The notes below the pieces were generated by a model. The model was not told where the DNA came from. It made no database searches and was given only the letters and a program-made list of their open reading frames with translations. DNA of 64,000 nt, taken from Bradyrhizobium erythrophlei. Lineage in GTDB: Bacteria > Pseudomonadota > Alphaproteobacteria > Rhizobiales > Xanthobacteraceae. The position numbers and the translations under genes are program-made. Positions 26,405 to 34,626 of the stretch are shown here, piece by piece. Location: the NCBI GenBank assembly GCA_900129675.1, contig FSRD01000001.1, positions 7,677,501-7,741,500 of the forward strand, given 5' to 3'. Position 1 is the first letter of the stretch; the number at the start of each line of letters is the position of its first letter.

Positions 26405-26433
26405 ATTATCGCAGACCACTTGACTTTTTGCAA
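26405..26433 (-). promoter_or_regulatory. Predicted promoter of the LacI-type regulator
   Basis: Read on the minus strand: TTGCAA at 26433-26428, a 17-bp spacer, GATAAT at 26410-26405. The -35 box lies inside the first operator. Confidence 0.5.
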
Positions 26434-26449
26434 TCGATTGCAATATACA
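26420..26449 (+). promoter_or_regulatory. Predicted promoter of the catabolic operon
   Basis: TTGACT (26420-26425), 18-bp spacer, TATACA (26444-26449); the start codon of the first gene is at 26489. Operator 1 fills most of the spacer and operator 2 covers the expected transcription start. Confidence 0.55.
26429..26442. promoter_or_regulatory. LacI-type operator 1
   Basis: Perfect palindrome TGCAATCGATTGCA with a central CG, typical of LacI/GalR operators. Identical to operator 2, 21 bp away centre to centre (two helical turns). Confidence 0.75.
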
Positions 26450-26463
26450 TGCAATCGATTGCA
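26450..26463. promoter_or_regulatory. LacI-type operator 2
   Basis: Second copy of TGCAATCGATTGCA. Its position over the likely +1 of the operon promoter would block transcription directly. Confidence 0.75.
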
Positions 26464-26488
26464 AGTAATTTCAAAGCGGAGAACGTCC

Positions 26489-27427
26489 ATGAATTCCGTA
26501 TCCGCGCGACGCAGCGGCCAGGAAGAATTCGACAGCATTATCGAGTCCCAGGAAGACGTGACGCCGGTGGTTCTGGCCGCTATGGCGCAAACGCCAAATG
26601 CCCGCCTCCGCGAGATCGCGGCCTCCTTTGTCCGGCACATCCACGCCTTCGCGCGTGAGGTGAAACTGACCGAGGATGAATACGACACCGGCATCGATCT
26701 GCTGAACCGGATCGGTCAGGCGACCAACGACCGGCACAACGAGGGCATTCTGTTTGCCGACGCCATCGGGCTCTCGACGCTGGTGTGTCTCTTGAACAAT
26801 GGCAACGCCGGCGCCACCGAAACGGCATCAGCGCTGCTTGGTCCATTTTGGCGAATGAACTCGCCGCACACCGCCAATGGCGGTTCGATCGTTCGTTCCC
26901 CGACGCCGGGGGCGGAACTGTTCGTGTCGTGCCAGGTGGTCGACGCAGCCGGCAAACCGGTCGAAGGCGTAGAGGTCGATGTCTGGCAATCATCGCCGGT
27001 CGGGCTTTACGAAAATCAGGACGACAGCCAGGCGGACATGAACCTGCGCGGCAAGTTCTTGACCGATGCGCAAGGCCATCTCGGCTTCCGGTCGGTCAAG
27101 CCGGCGGGATACCCGGTCCCGACCGACGGTCCCGTGGGCGATATGCTTCGCGCCCAGTCCCGGCATCCGTATCGGCCGGCGCATATTCATTTTCTCGGCT
27201 TCAAGCCGGGATTCAAGACGCTGATTACACAGGTCTTTGTCGACGACGACCAGCACCTTACCAGCGACGCCGTGTTTGGCGTGACCCGCGCGCTGATCGG
27301 CGATTACCGGCGCCACGATTCCGGCACGCCGCCGGCGCCGGACGTGAGAGCGCCCTGGTACACGCTCGACTACACGTTCGTCATGGAAGCCGGCGACGCC
27401 AAGCTTCCGGTCCCCCCGATCAAGTGA
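26489..27427 (+). CDS. Intradiol ring-cleavage dioxygenase, hydroxyquinol 1,2-dioxygenase-like
   Basis: 312 residues from ATG 26489 (GGAGA upstream). An N-terminal dioxygenase_N helical domain (about 25-110) precedes the catalytic beta-sandwich. The Fe(III) ligands are visible: Tyr174 (GLYENQ), Tyr208 (GYPVP), His232 and His234 (RPAHIHF). It would open a catecholic ring between the two hydroxyls. The subgroup resembles hydroxyquinol 1,2-dioxygenase, giving maleylacetate, but catechol or a substituted catechol is not excluded. First gene of a LacI-controlled operon. No maleylacetate reductase is next to it, which makes the exact pathway open. Confidence 0.88.
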   Translation: MNSVSARRSGQEEFDSIIESQEDVTPVVLAAMAQTPNARLREIAASFVRHIHAFAREVKLTEDEYDTGIDLLNRIGQATNDRHNEGILFADAIGLSTLVCLLNNGNAGATETASALLGPFWRMNSPHTANGGSIVRSPTPGAELFVSCQVVDAAGKPVEGVEVDVWQSSPVGLYENQDDSQADMNLRGKFLTDAQGHLGFRSVKPAGYPVPTDGPVGDMLRAQSRHPYRPAHIHFLGFKPGFKTLITQVFVDDDQHLTSDAVFGVTRALIGDYRRHDSGTPPAPDVRAPWYTLDYTFVMEAGDAKLPVPPIK

Positions 27428-27433
27428 ATTGAA

Positions 27434-28195
27434 ATGGCCTACCCGATTTCACTGAAAGACAAGGTTGCGCTGATCGTCGGCGGCGCCGGCGGCATCGGGG
27501 CCGCTACGGCGCGGCAATTCGCCGACGGTGGCGCGCGCGTCGCGATTACGCATCGCGCCGGCCCCGACAAGGCGGCCGCCGCCAACGCGCTGCTGACGAC
27601 ATTCCGAGGTCGCGAACACGCGGCCTTCGCCGCCGATGTTGCCGAGACCGCAACATTGATCACGCTGCGCGAGGCTGTCGTGGCGCGCTACGGACGGATC
27701 GACATCCTGGTCAACACGGCTGGATTTACCAAGCCCGTTCCGCATTCCGATCTCGAGGCGCTGGACGACGATCTCATCGACCGGATGTTTGAAGTGAACT
27801 GGCGCGGCCAATTCGCGACGATTCGCACCTTTGCGCCGCTGCTACGGGCGTCCGGCGACGGCCTGATCGTGTCCGTTTCTTCGATTGCGGGGACCACAGG
27901 ATTGGGATCGTCGATCGCGTATTGCGCAACCAAGGCCGGCATCGACGTCATGACCAAATCGCTCGCGCGCGCCTTGGCGCCGCAGGTTCGCGTGCTCGGT
28001 GTGGCGCCGGGTGTCGTCGATACCGGTTTCGTTCCCGGACGCGGCGCCGATTTCAATGAAAAAAGCTCCGCCACGACTCCCTTGAAGCGGGTGGCGACGG
28101 CCGACGACGTTGCCGCCGCCATTCTCTCCTGCGCCACTCACCTCGGCTTCTCAACCGGCATGACCATCACTGTCGATGGCGGCCGATCGCTCTAA
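27434..28195 (+). CDS. Short-chain dehydrogenase/reductase
   Basis: 253 residues, starting 6 bp after the dioxygenase stop. Cofactor motif VGGAGGIGAAT (15-25), NTAG (94-97), and catalytic Ser150, Tyr163 and Lys167 (YCATK). The C-terminal FSTGMTITVDGGRSL is the usual SDR end. It uses NAD(P)H on an alcohol or carbonyl. In this operon it may act on the ring-cleavage product or on the aromatic precursor (inference). Second gene of the operon. Confidence 0.9.
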   Translation: MAYPISLKDKVALIVGGAGGIGAATARQFADGGARVAITHRAGPDKAAAANALLTTFRGREHAAFAADVAETATLITLREAVVARYGRIDILVNTAGFTKPVPHSDLEALDDDLIDRMFEVNWRGQFATIRTFAPLLRASGDGLIVSVSSIAGTTGLGSSIAYCATKAGIDVMTKSLARALAPQVRVLGVAPGVVDTGFVPGRGADFNEKSSATTPLKRVATADDVAAAILSCATHLGFSTGMTITVDGGRSL

Positions 28196-28205
28196 AGGCT
28201 TTATC

Positions 28206-29122
28206 ATGCGTCAACCCCGCGACAAGATTTTCATCACCTGCGCCGTCACCGGCAACCTGACCACGCCGGATCAAACGCCGCACCTGCCGATCACGCCGGA
28301 ACAGATCGCCGACGCCTGCCTCGGCGCGGCTGATGCTGGCGCGGCCATCGTGCATATTCACGTGCGCGAACCCGGCAGCGGCAAGCCATCAATGGAGCTC
28401 GGATATTACCGCGACGTGGTTGAGCGCATCCGCGCCAGAAACACCCAGCTGATCCTCAACATCACCACCGGGCCGGGCGGACGTTTCGTCCCCTTGCCGG
28501 ACGAACCGCGCATCGCGGCGCCGGGCACCACGCTGATGGTCCCGGAACAGCGTGTCGAACACATCGCGGTGCTGCGTCCAGAAATCTGCACGATCGACCT
28601 GAACACGATGAATTCGGGCAAGGAGGTCGTGATCAACACGCCCGGCAACGTGCGGCGCATGGCGAAGGTGATGCGCGAAGCCGGCGCCAAGCCGGAGGTG
28701 GAGCTGTTCGATTCCGGCGACATCGCCCTGATGCACGATCTGCTGAAGGACGAAACCCTGGAAAGCCCTCCACTGTGCTCGTTTGTCATGGGTGTCCGCT
28801 ACGGATTTCAGGCGAGCCCGGAAACGGTGCTTTATGCGCGCGGTCTGCTGCCCGCCGATGCCGAGTTTACGGCGATCGGCATCGGCAAGGCGGCGTTCAC
28901 CGCCGTTGCGCAGTAGTCCTATCTGGCCGGGGGGCATGTCCGGGTCGGATTGGAAGACTCGGTCTATCTGTCGCGCGGTCAGCTTGCGCCATCCAACGCC
29001 GCCATGGTCGAGAAGGCGCGCCGCATTGTTGAAGACCTTGGCGGGCAGATCGCAACGCCTCGCGAAGCCAGAGACATCATCGGATTGCCGACACGCCTCA
29101 CCTGCGCGTCGCGCGTGGCTTG
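28206..29122 (+). pseudogene. Beta-keto acid cleavage enzyme (BKACE, DUF849) with in-frame TAG
   Basis: ATG 28206 (AAAGG upstream), 10 bp after the SDR. The N-terminal core KIFITCAVTGNLTTPDQTPH and the Zn-binding HIHVREPGSGKPS identify BKACE. These enzymes condense a beta-keto acid with acetyl-CoA to give acetoacetate and a CoA ester. The frame runs to AAFTAVAQ, then TAG at 28914-28916, then continues with family sequence (SYLAGGHVRVGLEDSVYLSR) for 68 codons to TGA 29120-29122. Termination at the TAG gives a 236-residue product that lacks the last strand and helix of the barrel, so activity is doubtful. The rest of the operon is intact, so the stop is recent or an assembly error. Confidence 0.8.
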
Positions 29123-29134
29123 AGGACATCGGAG

Positions 29135-30163
29135 ATGACGACAGCAACAGCGAACGCGAAATCGGCGGCCGGCGCCTTCCGCGCAACGTCGCTTCGGCTG
29201 AAAGCGAAGGCTGTCGATGCCGCGTCGCTGGCGCCGGTAATTGAACGGCAGTCGCTGACACGCGGCCCGCAAGACGTCATCGTGGAAATCCAGGCCGCGG
29301 GCGTCAATCCTTCAGACGTCAAGGCGGCCACCGGCCTGATGCCCTATGCGGTCTTCCCGCGAACGCCGGGCCGCGACTTTGCCGGCATCGTTGTCGACGG
29401 TCCGCCCGAATGGTTGGGACGCGAGGTGTTCGGATCGTCCGGCGACCTCGGCATCCGCCGCGACGGCACCCATGCGACGCATCTTGCCGTCGAGGCGGCT
29501 GCGCTGGTGGAGAAGCCGGGCCATATCTCGATGGATGAGGCCGCGGGGCTCGGCGTGCCGTTCGTCACCGCTATCGAAGGTTTCCGTCGGGCTGGGATGC
29601 CGACACCGCGCGGAACCGTTCTGGTGATGGGGCTGAACGGCAAGGTCGGCCAAGCCGCAACCCAGTTCGCCACCTGGCGCGGAGCCAAGGTGATTGGCGT
29701 CGTTCGCAGGGACGAACCCTTCGAGGGTCATGCCAACGGGCCGGTCGAAATCATCAATGCCGGCACCGCCGATGTCGCGGCCCGGGTCCGGGATCTCACC
29801 GATGGCAACGGCGCCGACATCGTCTTCAACACGGTAGGCGATCCTTATTTTGGGGCGGCCAATAAGTCTCTCGCGAGAGGCGGCCGGCAAATCCTGATCG
29901 CTGCCGTCGACAAGATCGTACAATTCAACATTCTCGAATTCTACCGCGGCCGCCATACCTATGTGGGCATCGACACGCTGGCGTTCTCGTCAATCGCGAG
30001 CGGCGACGTTCTACGAGACGCCTTGCCTGGCTTTGCGAGCGGTCACCTCAAGCCCTACCCGATTGCAGGCAACGCGATCTATCCGCTGGCCGACGCCAAG
30101 GCGGCTTATCGCGCCGTGATTGGCTCCTCGCGCGATCGCGTCATTCTCAAACCGTCGGCGTAA
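29135..30163 (+). CDS. Zinc-type alcohol dehydrogenase-like / quinone oxidoreductase (MDR)
   Basis: 342 residues from ATG 29135. An N-terminal GroES-like domain contains VNPSDVKAATGLMPYAVFPR and TPGRDFAGIVVDG. The Rossmann motif is LVMGLNGKVGQAATQFATWR (about 165-184), with GADIVFNTVGDPY downstream. There are no structural or catalytic zinc cysteines, so it belongs to the zinc-free quinone-reductase branch, using NADPH. The substrate is unknown. Fourth gene of the operon; it starts 12 bp after the BKACE frame ends. Confidence 0.87.
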   Translation: MTTATANAKSAAGAFRATSLRLKAKAVDAASLAPVIERQSLTRGPQDVIVEIQAAGVNPSDVKAATGLMPYAVFPRTPGRDFAGIVVDGPPEWLGREVFGSSGDLGIRRDGTHATHLAVEAAALVEKPGHISMDEAAGLGVPFVTAIEGFRRAGMPTPRGTVLVMGLNGKVGQAATQFATWRGAKVIGVVRRDEPFEGHANGPVEIINAGTADVAARVRDLTDGNGADIVFNTVGDPYFGAANKSLARGGRQILIAAVDKIVQFNILEFYRGRHTYVGIDTLAFSSIASGDVLRDALPGFASGHLKPYPIAGNAIYPLADAKAAYRAVIGSSRDRVILKPSA

Positions 30164-30249
30164 GCCAGTTGGAGCTCAACCCGAATTTCAAGATGCCGCC
30201 ATACGCAGCAGGTTCGTGCCGACGACCACGCGGCTGAGAAGGAGAAGAA

Positions 30250-31608
30250 ATGCCAAACTTCATCGCTTCGGAAGGCCGAAATCCCTGGTACCGGATTTTG
30301 TACGTCCAGGTCCTCCTCGCCATCGCGCTCGGGATCGCGCTTGGACATTTCTGGCCGGCGACCGCCGTCGAAGTGAAGCCCCTCGGGGACGGCTTCATCA
30401 AGCTCATTAAGATGGTCATCGCATTGGTCATCTTCTGCACCGTCGTCTCAGGCATCTCCGGCATGGAGAACATGAAGAAAGTCGGCCGGGTCGGCGGCAT
30501 GGCGCTGCTCTATTTCGAAGCCGTCTCGACCGTTGCGCTTCTGATCGGGCTGGTGGTCGCGACACTCATCAAGCCGGGGGCGGGATTCAACGCCGATCCA
30601 GCGACGCTCGACGTCAAGGCGGTTGCGGCTTATGCCGGCAAGGCCAAGGATCAGACCATTACCGATTTCGTGCTGAACATCATCCCGAATACGGTCATGG
30701 ATGCATTTGCCCGCGGCGACATCCTGCCGGTGGTGCTCATCTCGGTTCTGTTCGGATATGTACTTTCCCGCCTTGGCGAGCGCGGCATGCCCCTCAAGGA
30801 TTTGATCGATGCTGGAGCAAGCCTGGTATTCGGTGCCACGAATGTACTGATGCGGCTCGCGCCGCTCGGCGCGTTCGGCGCGATGGCTTTCACCGTCGGC
30901 CGCTTCGGTGTCGGCTCGCTCGGGCCGCTCGCGAAACTGGTCGGCACTTTCTATTTGACCAGCGCCATCTTCGTCTTCGGAATTCTCGGCATGATCGCGT
31001 GGTGGGCCGGGTTCAACATTTTCAAATTTCTTCGCTATATCAGGGAGGAGATCCTGATCGTTCTCGGCACGTCCTCCTCCGACCCCGCGCTGCCCGGCCT
31101 GATGGACAAGCTCGAGCAGCTTGGATGTTCCAGGCCCGTGGTCGGTCTCGTCGTGCCTACCGGATACGTCTTCAATACCGATGGCAGTTCGATCTACATG
31201 ACGCTCGCGGCATTGTTCGTGGCGCAGGCGACCAACACCGATCTGACGTTTATGCAGGAACTCGCGATATTCGGCGTGGCAATGCTGACCTCCAAGGGGG
31301 CGTCAGGCGTCACCGGCGCTTCCTTTATCGCGCTGGTCGGAACGCTCTCGGTCGTCCCGACGATCCCGGTTGCCGCAATGGCGCTGATCCTTGGCATCGA
31401 CCGGTTCATGAGCGAGGCCCGCGCACTGGTGAACATGATCGGAAACGGGGTCGCCGCCGTCGTGATGGCAAAGTGGGAGGGAGAGCTGGATCACGAGCGA
31501 ATGCATGCCGTCCTGGACCGCACGGCGCCAAGAGACGGCACGTTTTCAGGGGACGCTTCGGAGCCAGCCCATCGAGCACGTCCGCTCGCAGCGCGCGTCA
31601 AGGCCTGA
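30250..31608 (+). CDS. dctA: C4-dicarboxylate transporter DctA-type symporter
   Basis: 452 residues, preceded by AAGGAG. A dicarboxylate/amino-acid:cation symporter with about eight membrane segments plus re-entrant loops. Signature segments are GTSSSDPALPGLMDK (HP1 serine-rich motif), TGYVFNTDGSSIYMTLA (TM7 NTDG motif) and SKGASGVTGASFIAL (HP2). The C-terminal cytoplasmic tail is about 30 residues. It imports a dicarboxylate or related acid with sodium or protons. Lying last in the catabolic operon, it probably brings in the substrate or a ring-cleavage intermediate; the assignment as dctA proper (succinate) is not certain. Confidence 0.88.
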   Translation: MPNFIASEGRNPWYRILYVQVLLAIALGIALGHFWPATAVEVKPLGDGFIKLIKMVIALVIFCTVVSGISGMENMKKVGRVGGMALLYFEAVSTVALLIGLVVATLIKPGAGFNADPATLDVKAVAAYAGKAKDQTITDFVLNIIPNTVMDAFARGDILPVVLISVLFGYVLSRLGERGMPLKDLIDAGASLVFGATNVLMRLAPLGAFGAMAFTVGRFGVGSLGPLAKLVGTFYLTSAIFVFGILGMIAWWAGFNIFKFLRYIREEILIVLGTSSSDPALPGLMDKLEQLGCSRPVVGLVVPTGYVFNTDGSSIYMTLAALFVAQATNTDLTFMQELAIFGVAMLTSKGASGVTGASFIALVGTLSVVPTIPVAAMALILGIDRFMSEARALVNMIGNGVAAVVMAKWEGELDHERMHAVLDRTAPRDGTFSGDASEPAHRARPLAARVKA

Positions 31609-31951
31609 CCGGATCGCCGGTCTGAAAACGGGGCCGGGCCACGCTTAGCGTATCGGTTGCTCCGGCCTGGCCGAACGCCACGAACGTCCGGTCGTCAACG
31701 TCCCGTTGCTCCCCAGCCGGCTGGTCACCTGGCAATTTGAATCTGTAACGCGCGTTTCAAGCAGAGTTGAGTTTCCCACGCGGAATTTAGTGAAACAGGC
31801 GCGATCTCTCCCTACAGAAAGCGAAGGCATCTGCATTGGATGTTGCAAGCCGATAGCTCGCCTTCGAACAGCACCCTCGCCTCACGAGCGTGATCACATC
31901 GTCTTGTGTCCCCACGCGGGCACGCACCCGATCGAGACGGGAGAAATGACA
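31609..31951. other. Intergenic between DctA and small secreted proteins
   Basis: No gene supported; the reading frame upstream of 31946 is a chance extension. It probably holds the promoter of the next gene. No clear terminator was found. Confidence 0.4.
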
Positions 31952-32254
31952 ATGGTTTCATTCAAAACTCTCGCAGCGGCTGTGCTCCTGTCAGCGACAA
32001 CGGCGGCGCCAGCATTTGCGCAAGCTGCCATCCAGGAGCCGGGCCTTTTCGCGTTCTATTATCCCAATCTGGACGTTCTGAATGGAGGGGCGCCAACTCC
32101 TGCTGCCAGGTTGTCTCGCGACTGGCCCGCGTTGAGGGGAGCGTGTGCGGCGATCGGCGCGGGCGTTGCTTATTGCGGCGACCGCTACGGCTCTTACGAT
32201 TTCGCGCCTGCCGCATTGTCCCGCCATCATGGCCGTCGTCATCACCGGATGTGA
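31952..32254 (+). CDS. Small secreted protein (100 residues)
   Basis: GGGAG lies 8 bases before ATG 31952, which is preferred to ATG 31946. Signal peptide MVSFKTLAAAVLLSATTAAP ending AFA. The mature part has a Tyr/Phe-rich start (PGLFAFYYPNLDVLNG), then CAAIGAGVAYCGDRYGSYDF with two cysteines and a His/Arg-rich end (RHHGRRHHRM). No known domain. First of four small exported proteins in a row. Confidence 0.6.
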   Translation: MVSFKTLAAAVLLSATTAAPAFAQAAIQEPGLFAFYYPNLDVLNGGAPTPAARLSRDWPALRGACAAIGAGVAYCGDRYGSYDFAPAALSRHHGRRHHRM

Positions 32255-32370
32255 CCGCAGAAGCTCACGCTTCGTTGAAAGCGCGTGATGGAATGTTTCC
32301 CAAGGCTGGCCGCTCTCCACAACAAGGAGTCGAACGCTTTCTTGGCTTCTGCCACCATATGGAGAAACAA

Positions 32371-32592
32371 ATGACCAAAGTGACCTTCGTGTCGGCCGCG
32401 CTGATCGCCGCAGCCGTATTCACAAGTCAGGCTATGGCTGCTCGCAACGATGTCGCGGCACGGCACGCCGCGACCAAGGCCCATACGAGCGCTACGGACT
32501 GTGTGCGGGCTCCAAACGTCGGCGCGTTTGCCTCGGATCCCTATACTGTGCCCCCGTGCATGCCCAACACCGCTATTGATACGTTCCAATAG
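32371..32592 (+). CDS. Small secreted protein (73 residues)
   Basis: Start at ATG 32371 behind GGAGAA. Signal peptide MTKVTFVSAALIAAAVFTSQ ending AMA. The mature chain (RNDVAARHAATKAHTSATDC, then NVGAFASDPYTVPPCMPNTA) has two cysteines. No known domain; probably periplasmic. A strong hairpin follows. Confidence 0.6.
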   Translation: MTKVTFVSAALIAAAVFTSQAMAARNDVAARHAATKAHTSATDCVRAPNVGAFASDPYTVPPCMPNTAIDTFQ

Positions 32593-32604
32593 CGACGAAG
32601 AGTT

Positions 32605-32629
32605 CGGGCTGGCAGACCACGCCAGCCCG
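32605..32629 (+). terminator. Hairpin after the 73-residue secreted protein
   Basis: CGGGCTGGC and GCCAGCCCG form a perfect 9-bp stem with a 7-base loop, 12 bp after the stop. No T-run. Confidence 0.5.
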
Positions 32630-32695
32630 ACTGCCTTGAGAATCTACTCGGAGTCCACTCCGTCGTTCGCCGTACCCTCTGCACGGGGATTCGCA

Positions 32696-32980
32696 ATGAT
32701 GGCTGACAAATCACGACGCAAGGTTATCTTTGGGGTCACACTAGCTCTGGCGTCGCTATTGCTCGCAAAGATCGGATCTGCAGAGAACGCCCCGCCACCT
32801 CACAAGGGACCATGGCCCATTCGCAATGGTCGCAATTACCAGCCAACCGAGCATGAGCTGAGAGCCTTGCATTTGGATGATGTCACACCCGATCAGGCGA
32901 GCGAGATCGATCGATTGTACGATCAGCTCCTGGCAAGCAGTGAAAAGGCTCGTAATCGGCATCCCGCACCCCAGCATTGA
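32696..32980 (+). CDS. Small exported or membrane-anchored protein (94 residues)
   Basis: Tandem ATG at 32696 and 32699 with GGGGA upstream. Signal or anchor MMADKSRRKVIFGVTLALAS, then LLLAKIGSAE. The mature part contains NYQPTEHELRALHLDDVTPD and SEIDRLYDQLLASSEKARN, a helical, cysteine-free chain unlike its neighbours. No known domain. Confidence 0.55.
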   Translation: MMADKSRRKVIFGVTLALASLLLAKIGSAENAPPPHKGPWPIRNGRNYQPTEHELRALHLDDVTPDQASEIDRLYDQLLASSEKARNRHPAPQH

Positions 32981-33116
32981 TCGCGCTGTTCGATCTCGAA
33001 ATCCCGATCGCACAACGGTGATCCCTGCATTCGAAGATGGCGCTCACACACGGGAATGCCGTGCCCCAAGCGGAGGTCTTGCTCTCAGAGAAAGAACATC
33101 CGCGTGGAGAAATCAC

Positions 33117-33362
33117 ATGATTAGATTCAAACTGCTCGGCGCGTTGGTCTTCCTGTCAATGTTAAGCCTGGCTCTTCCGCCGGCATTCGGCGGTCAGGGT
33201 CGCCAGATCGCGGAGCCACCGTGGAGTGCCGCCTGCATGACCGATCATGGTCCGAGCTACTGCGGTGAACCTATGTGGATCTATGGCGCCCCTGAGCAGC
33301 ATGCCCCACAAAGACACTCTGGCTTTGAGATCAACCAGTCGAGAGGGCACGGCGCGAGCTAA
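33117..33362 (+). CDS. Small secreted protein (81 residues)
   Basis: GGAGA upstream of ATG 33117. Signal peptide MIRFKLLGALVFLSMLSLAL ending PPAFGG. The mature part has CMTDHGPSYCGEPMWIYGAP; the YCG element recalls the YCGD of the 100-residue neighbour at 31952. No known domain. A T-rich terminator follows. Confidence 0.6.
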   Translation: MIRFKLLGALVFLSMLSLALPPAFGGQGRQIAEPPWSAACMTDHGPSYCGEPMWIYGAPEQHAPQRHSGFEINQSRGHGAS

Positions 33363-33381
33363 ATTCAATTTGTCTCGACCG

Positions 33382-33413
33382 AGGCGAATATCTAGTTAGT
33401 TCGCGCCTTTTTT
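33382..33413 (+). terminator. Rho-independent terminator of the small secreted cluster
   Basis: AGGCGAA pairs with TTCGCGCCT (two-base bulge) and is followed by six T, 20 bp after the last gene's stop. Confidence 0.55.
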
Positions 33414-33679
33414 GGCTGTTTCATAATCCGATCACGTGGATGCAGGAATCCCAGAGGCTCAAGCCGACGCTTTTAGCCCCATCTGCGACATGCTGCTATG
33501 GCCGCCTTTTGGGCGCCCTCTGTGGCATAGTGGGCCCGAGCGTGCCTAATCTGTTTCCTGGTAGAGGCAAAGCGGCATGGACGTTCAATGCATCGCAGCG
33601 GCATTCAAGATTAACCGTTGGCCCCGCTTTATCCTCATACCAGACGGGCAGCTTGCCCGACGGATACCCGAAACTCTAC

Positions 33680-34600
33680 ATGACTTCAGTTCTGGCCGAA
33701 GCGTTACCGCAGGAAGACCCGCAAGTTGCAAAAGCGGCTTTCTCAATTCGGAGAACCACTTGCCGGGCCAATGGCATCAGACAATTCTACCTTGAGGCCG
33801 GGGCCGGCCCGCCAGTCATCTTGTTACACGGGTTTCCCGAGACCAGCTTCGCTTGGCGCTTCCAGATTCCAGCGATTGCCCCTCACTATCGAGTGATAGC
33901 TCCGGACTTGCGCGGATACGGCGAGACCGACAAGCCGTCGAAGGGCTACGACAAGAGGACGATGGCGAACGATGTCGTCGCGCTCCTGGAGACGCTCGGC
34001 GTCGGGCGGGTCGCATTGGTCGGACACGACCGCGGCGCGCGGGTCGCGACCCGTCTGGTCAAGGATCACCCCGAACTAGTCGACCGCCTCGTCGTCATGG
34101 ACAACGTTCCGACCCGTATTGTCGCGCGCGAAATGAACGCGAAGGTCGCACGCGAATATTGGTTCTTCATGTTTCATCAGATTTCCGATTTGCCGGAGGC
34201 ACTGATCAGGGGCCGCGAGGACATTTGGCTTCGTCACTTCTTTTCCGATTGGTGCCACGATCCGACGACGATCTCCGGCGAGGCTTTCGAGACTTACGTG
34301 AAGGCCTACAGCGCACCCGGCGCCGTACGGGGCGCGATGTCGGACTATCGCGCCAGCGGAGAAGACATAACGCACGATCTCGAAGACGCCGATCGGAAAA
34401 TCGGGTGCCCCGTCCTTTCGCTTTGGGGAGAAGACTTCGAGGCCGTTGGACGTCTGTTCGACATGAAGGCGATCTGGAGCGAGATGGCGGAAAATCTCTC
34501 CGTGGCCCCAATCAGAAATTGCGGCCATCTCCCGCAGGAAGAACAGCCGGTAGTCGTTAACAAGCTGCTTCTCGACTTCCTCAGAGGTTGGAACGGTTGA
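33680..34600 (+). CDS. Alpha/beta hydrolase (epoxide hydrolase / haloacetate dehalogenase type)
   Basis: 306 residues from ATG 33680; the frame extends further upstream but without family sequence. Oxyanion motif LLHGFPETSFAWR, then PDLRGYGETDKPSKG, nucleophile Asp in GHDRGARVA, acid in LWGEDFEAVG, catalytic His in CGHLPQEEQP. An Asp nucleophile with these flanks points to an epoxide hydrolase or haloacetate (fluoroacetate) dehalogenase; which one cannot be told from motifs alone. It lies 26 bp upstream of the molybdenum hydroxylase genes and is probably co-transcribed. Confidence 0.85.
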   Translation: MTSVLAEALPQEDPQVAKAAFSIRRTTCRANGIRQFYLEAGAGPPVILLHGFPETSFAWRFQIPAIAPHYRVIAPDLRGYGETDKPSKGYDKRTMANDVVALLETLGVGRVALVGHDRGARVATRLVKDHPELVDRLVVMDNVPTRIVAREMNAKVAREYWFFMFHQISDLPEALIRGREDIWLRHFFSDWCHDPTTISGEAFETYVKAYSAPGAVRGAMSDYRASGEDITHDLEDADRKIGCPVLSLWGEDFEAVGRLFDMKAIWSEMAENLSVAPIRNCGHLPQEEQPVVVNKLLLDFLRGWNG

Positions 34601-34626
34601 AACCGTAGAACGGATTGGGACGACAG

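Noticed and set aside
28914..28916. TAG as pyrrolysine or selenocysteine-like recoding
   Set aside because: TAG is not a selenocysteine codon, no pyrrolysine genes are seen, and the host group is not known to use it; a mutation or error is simpler.
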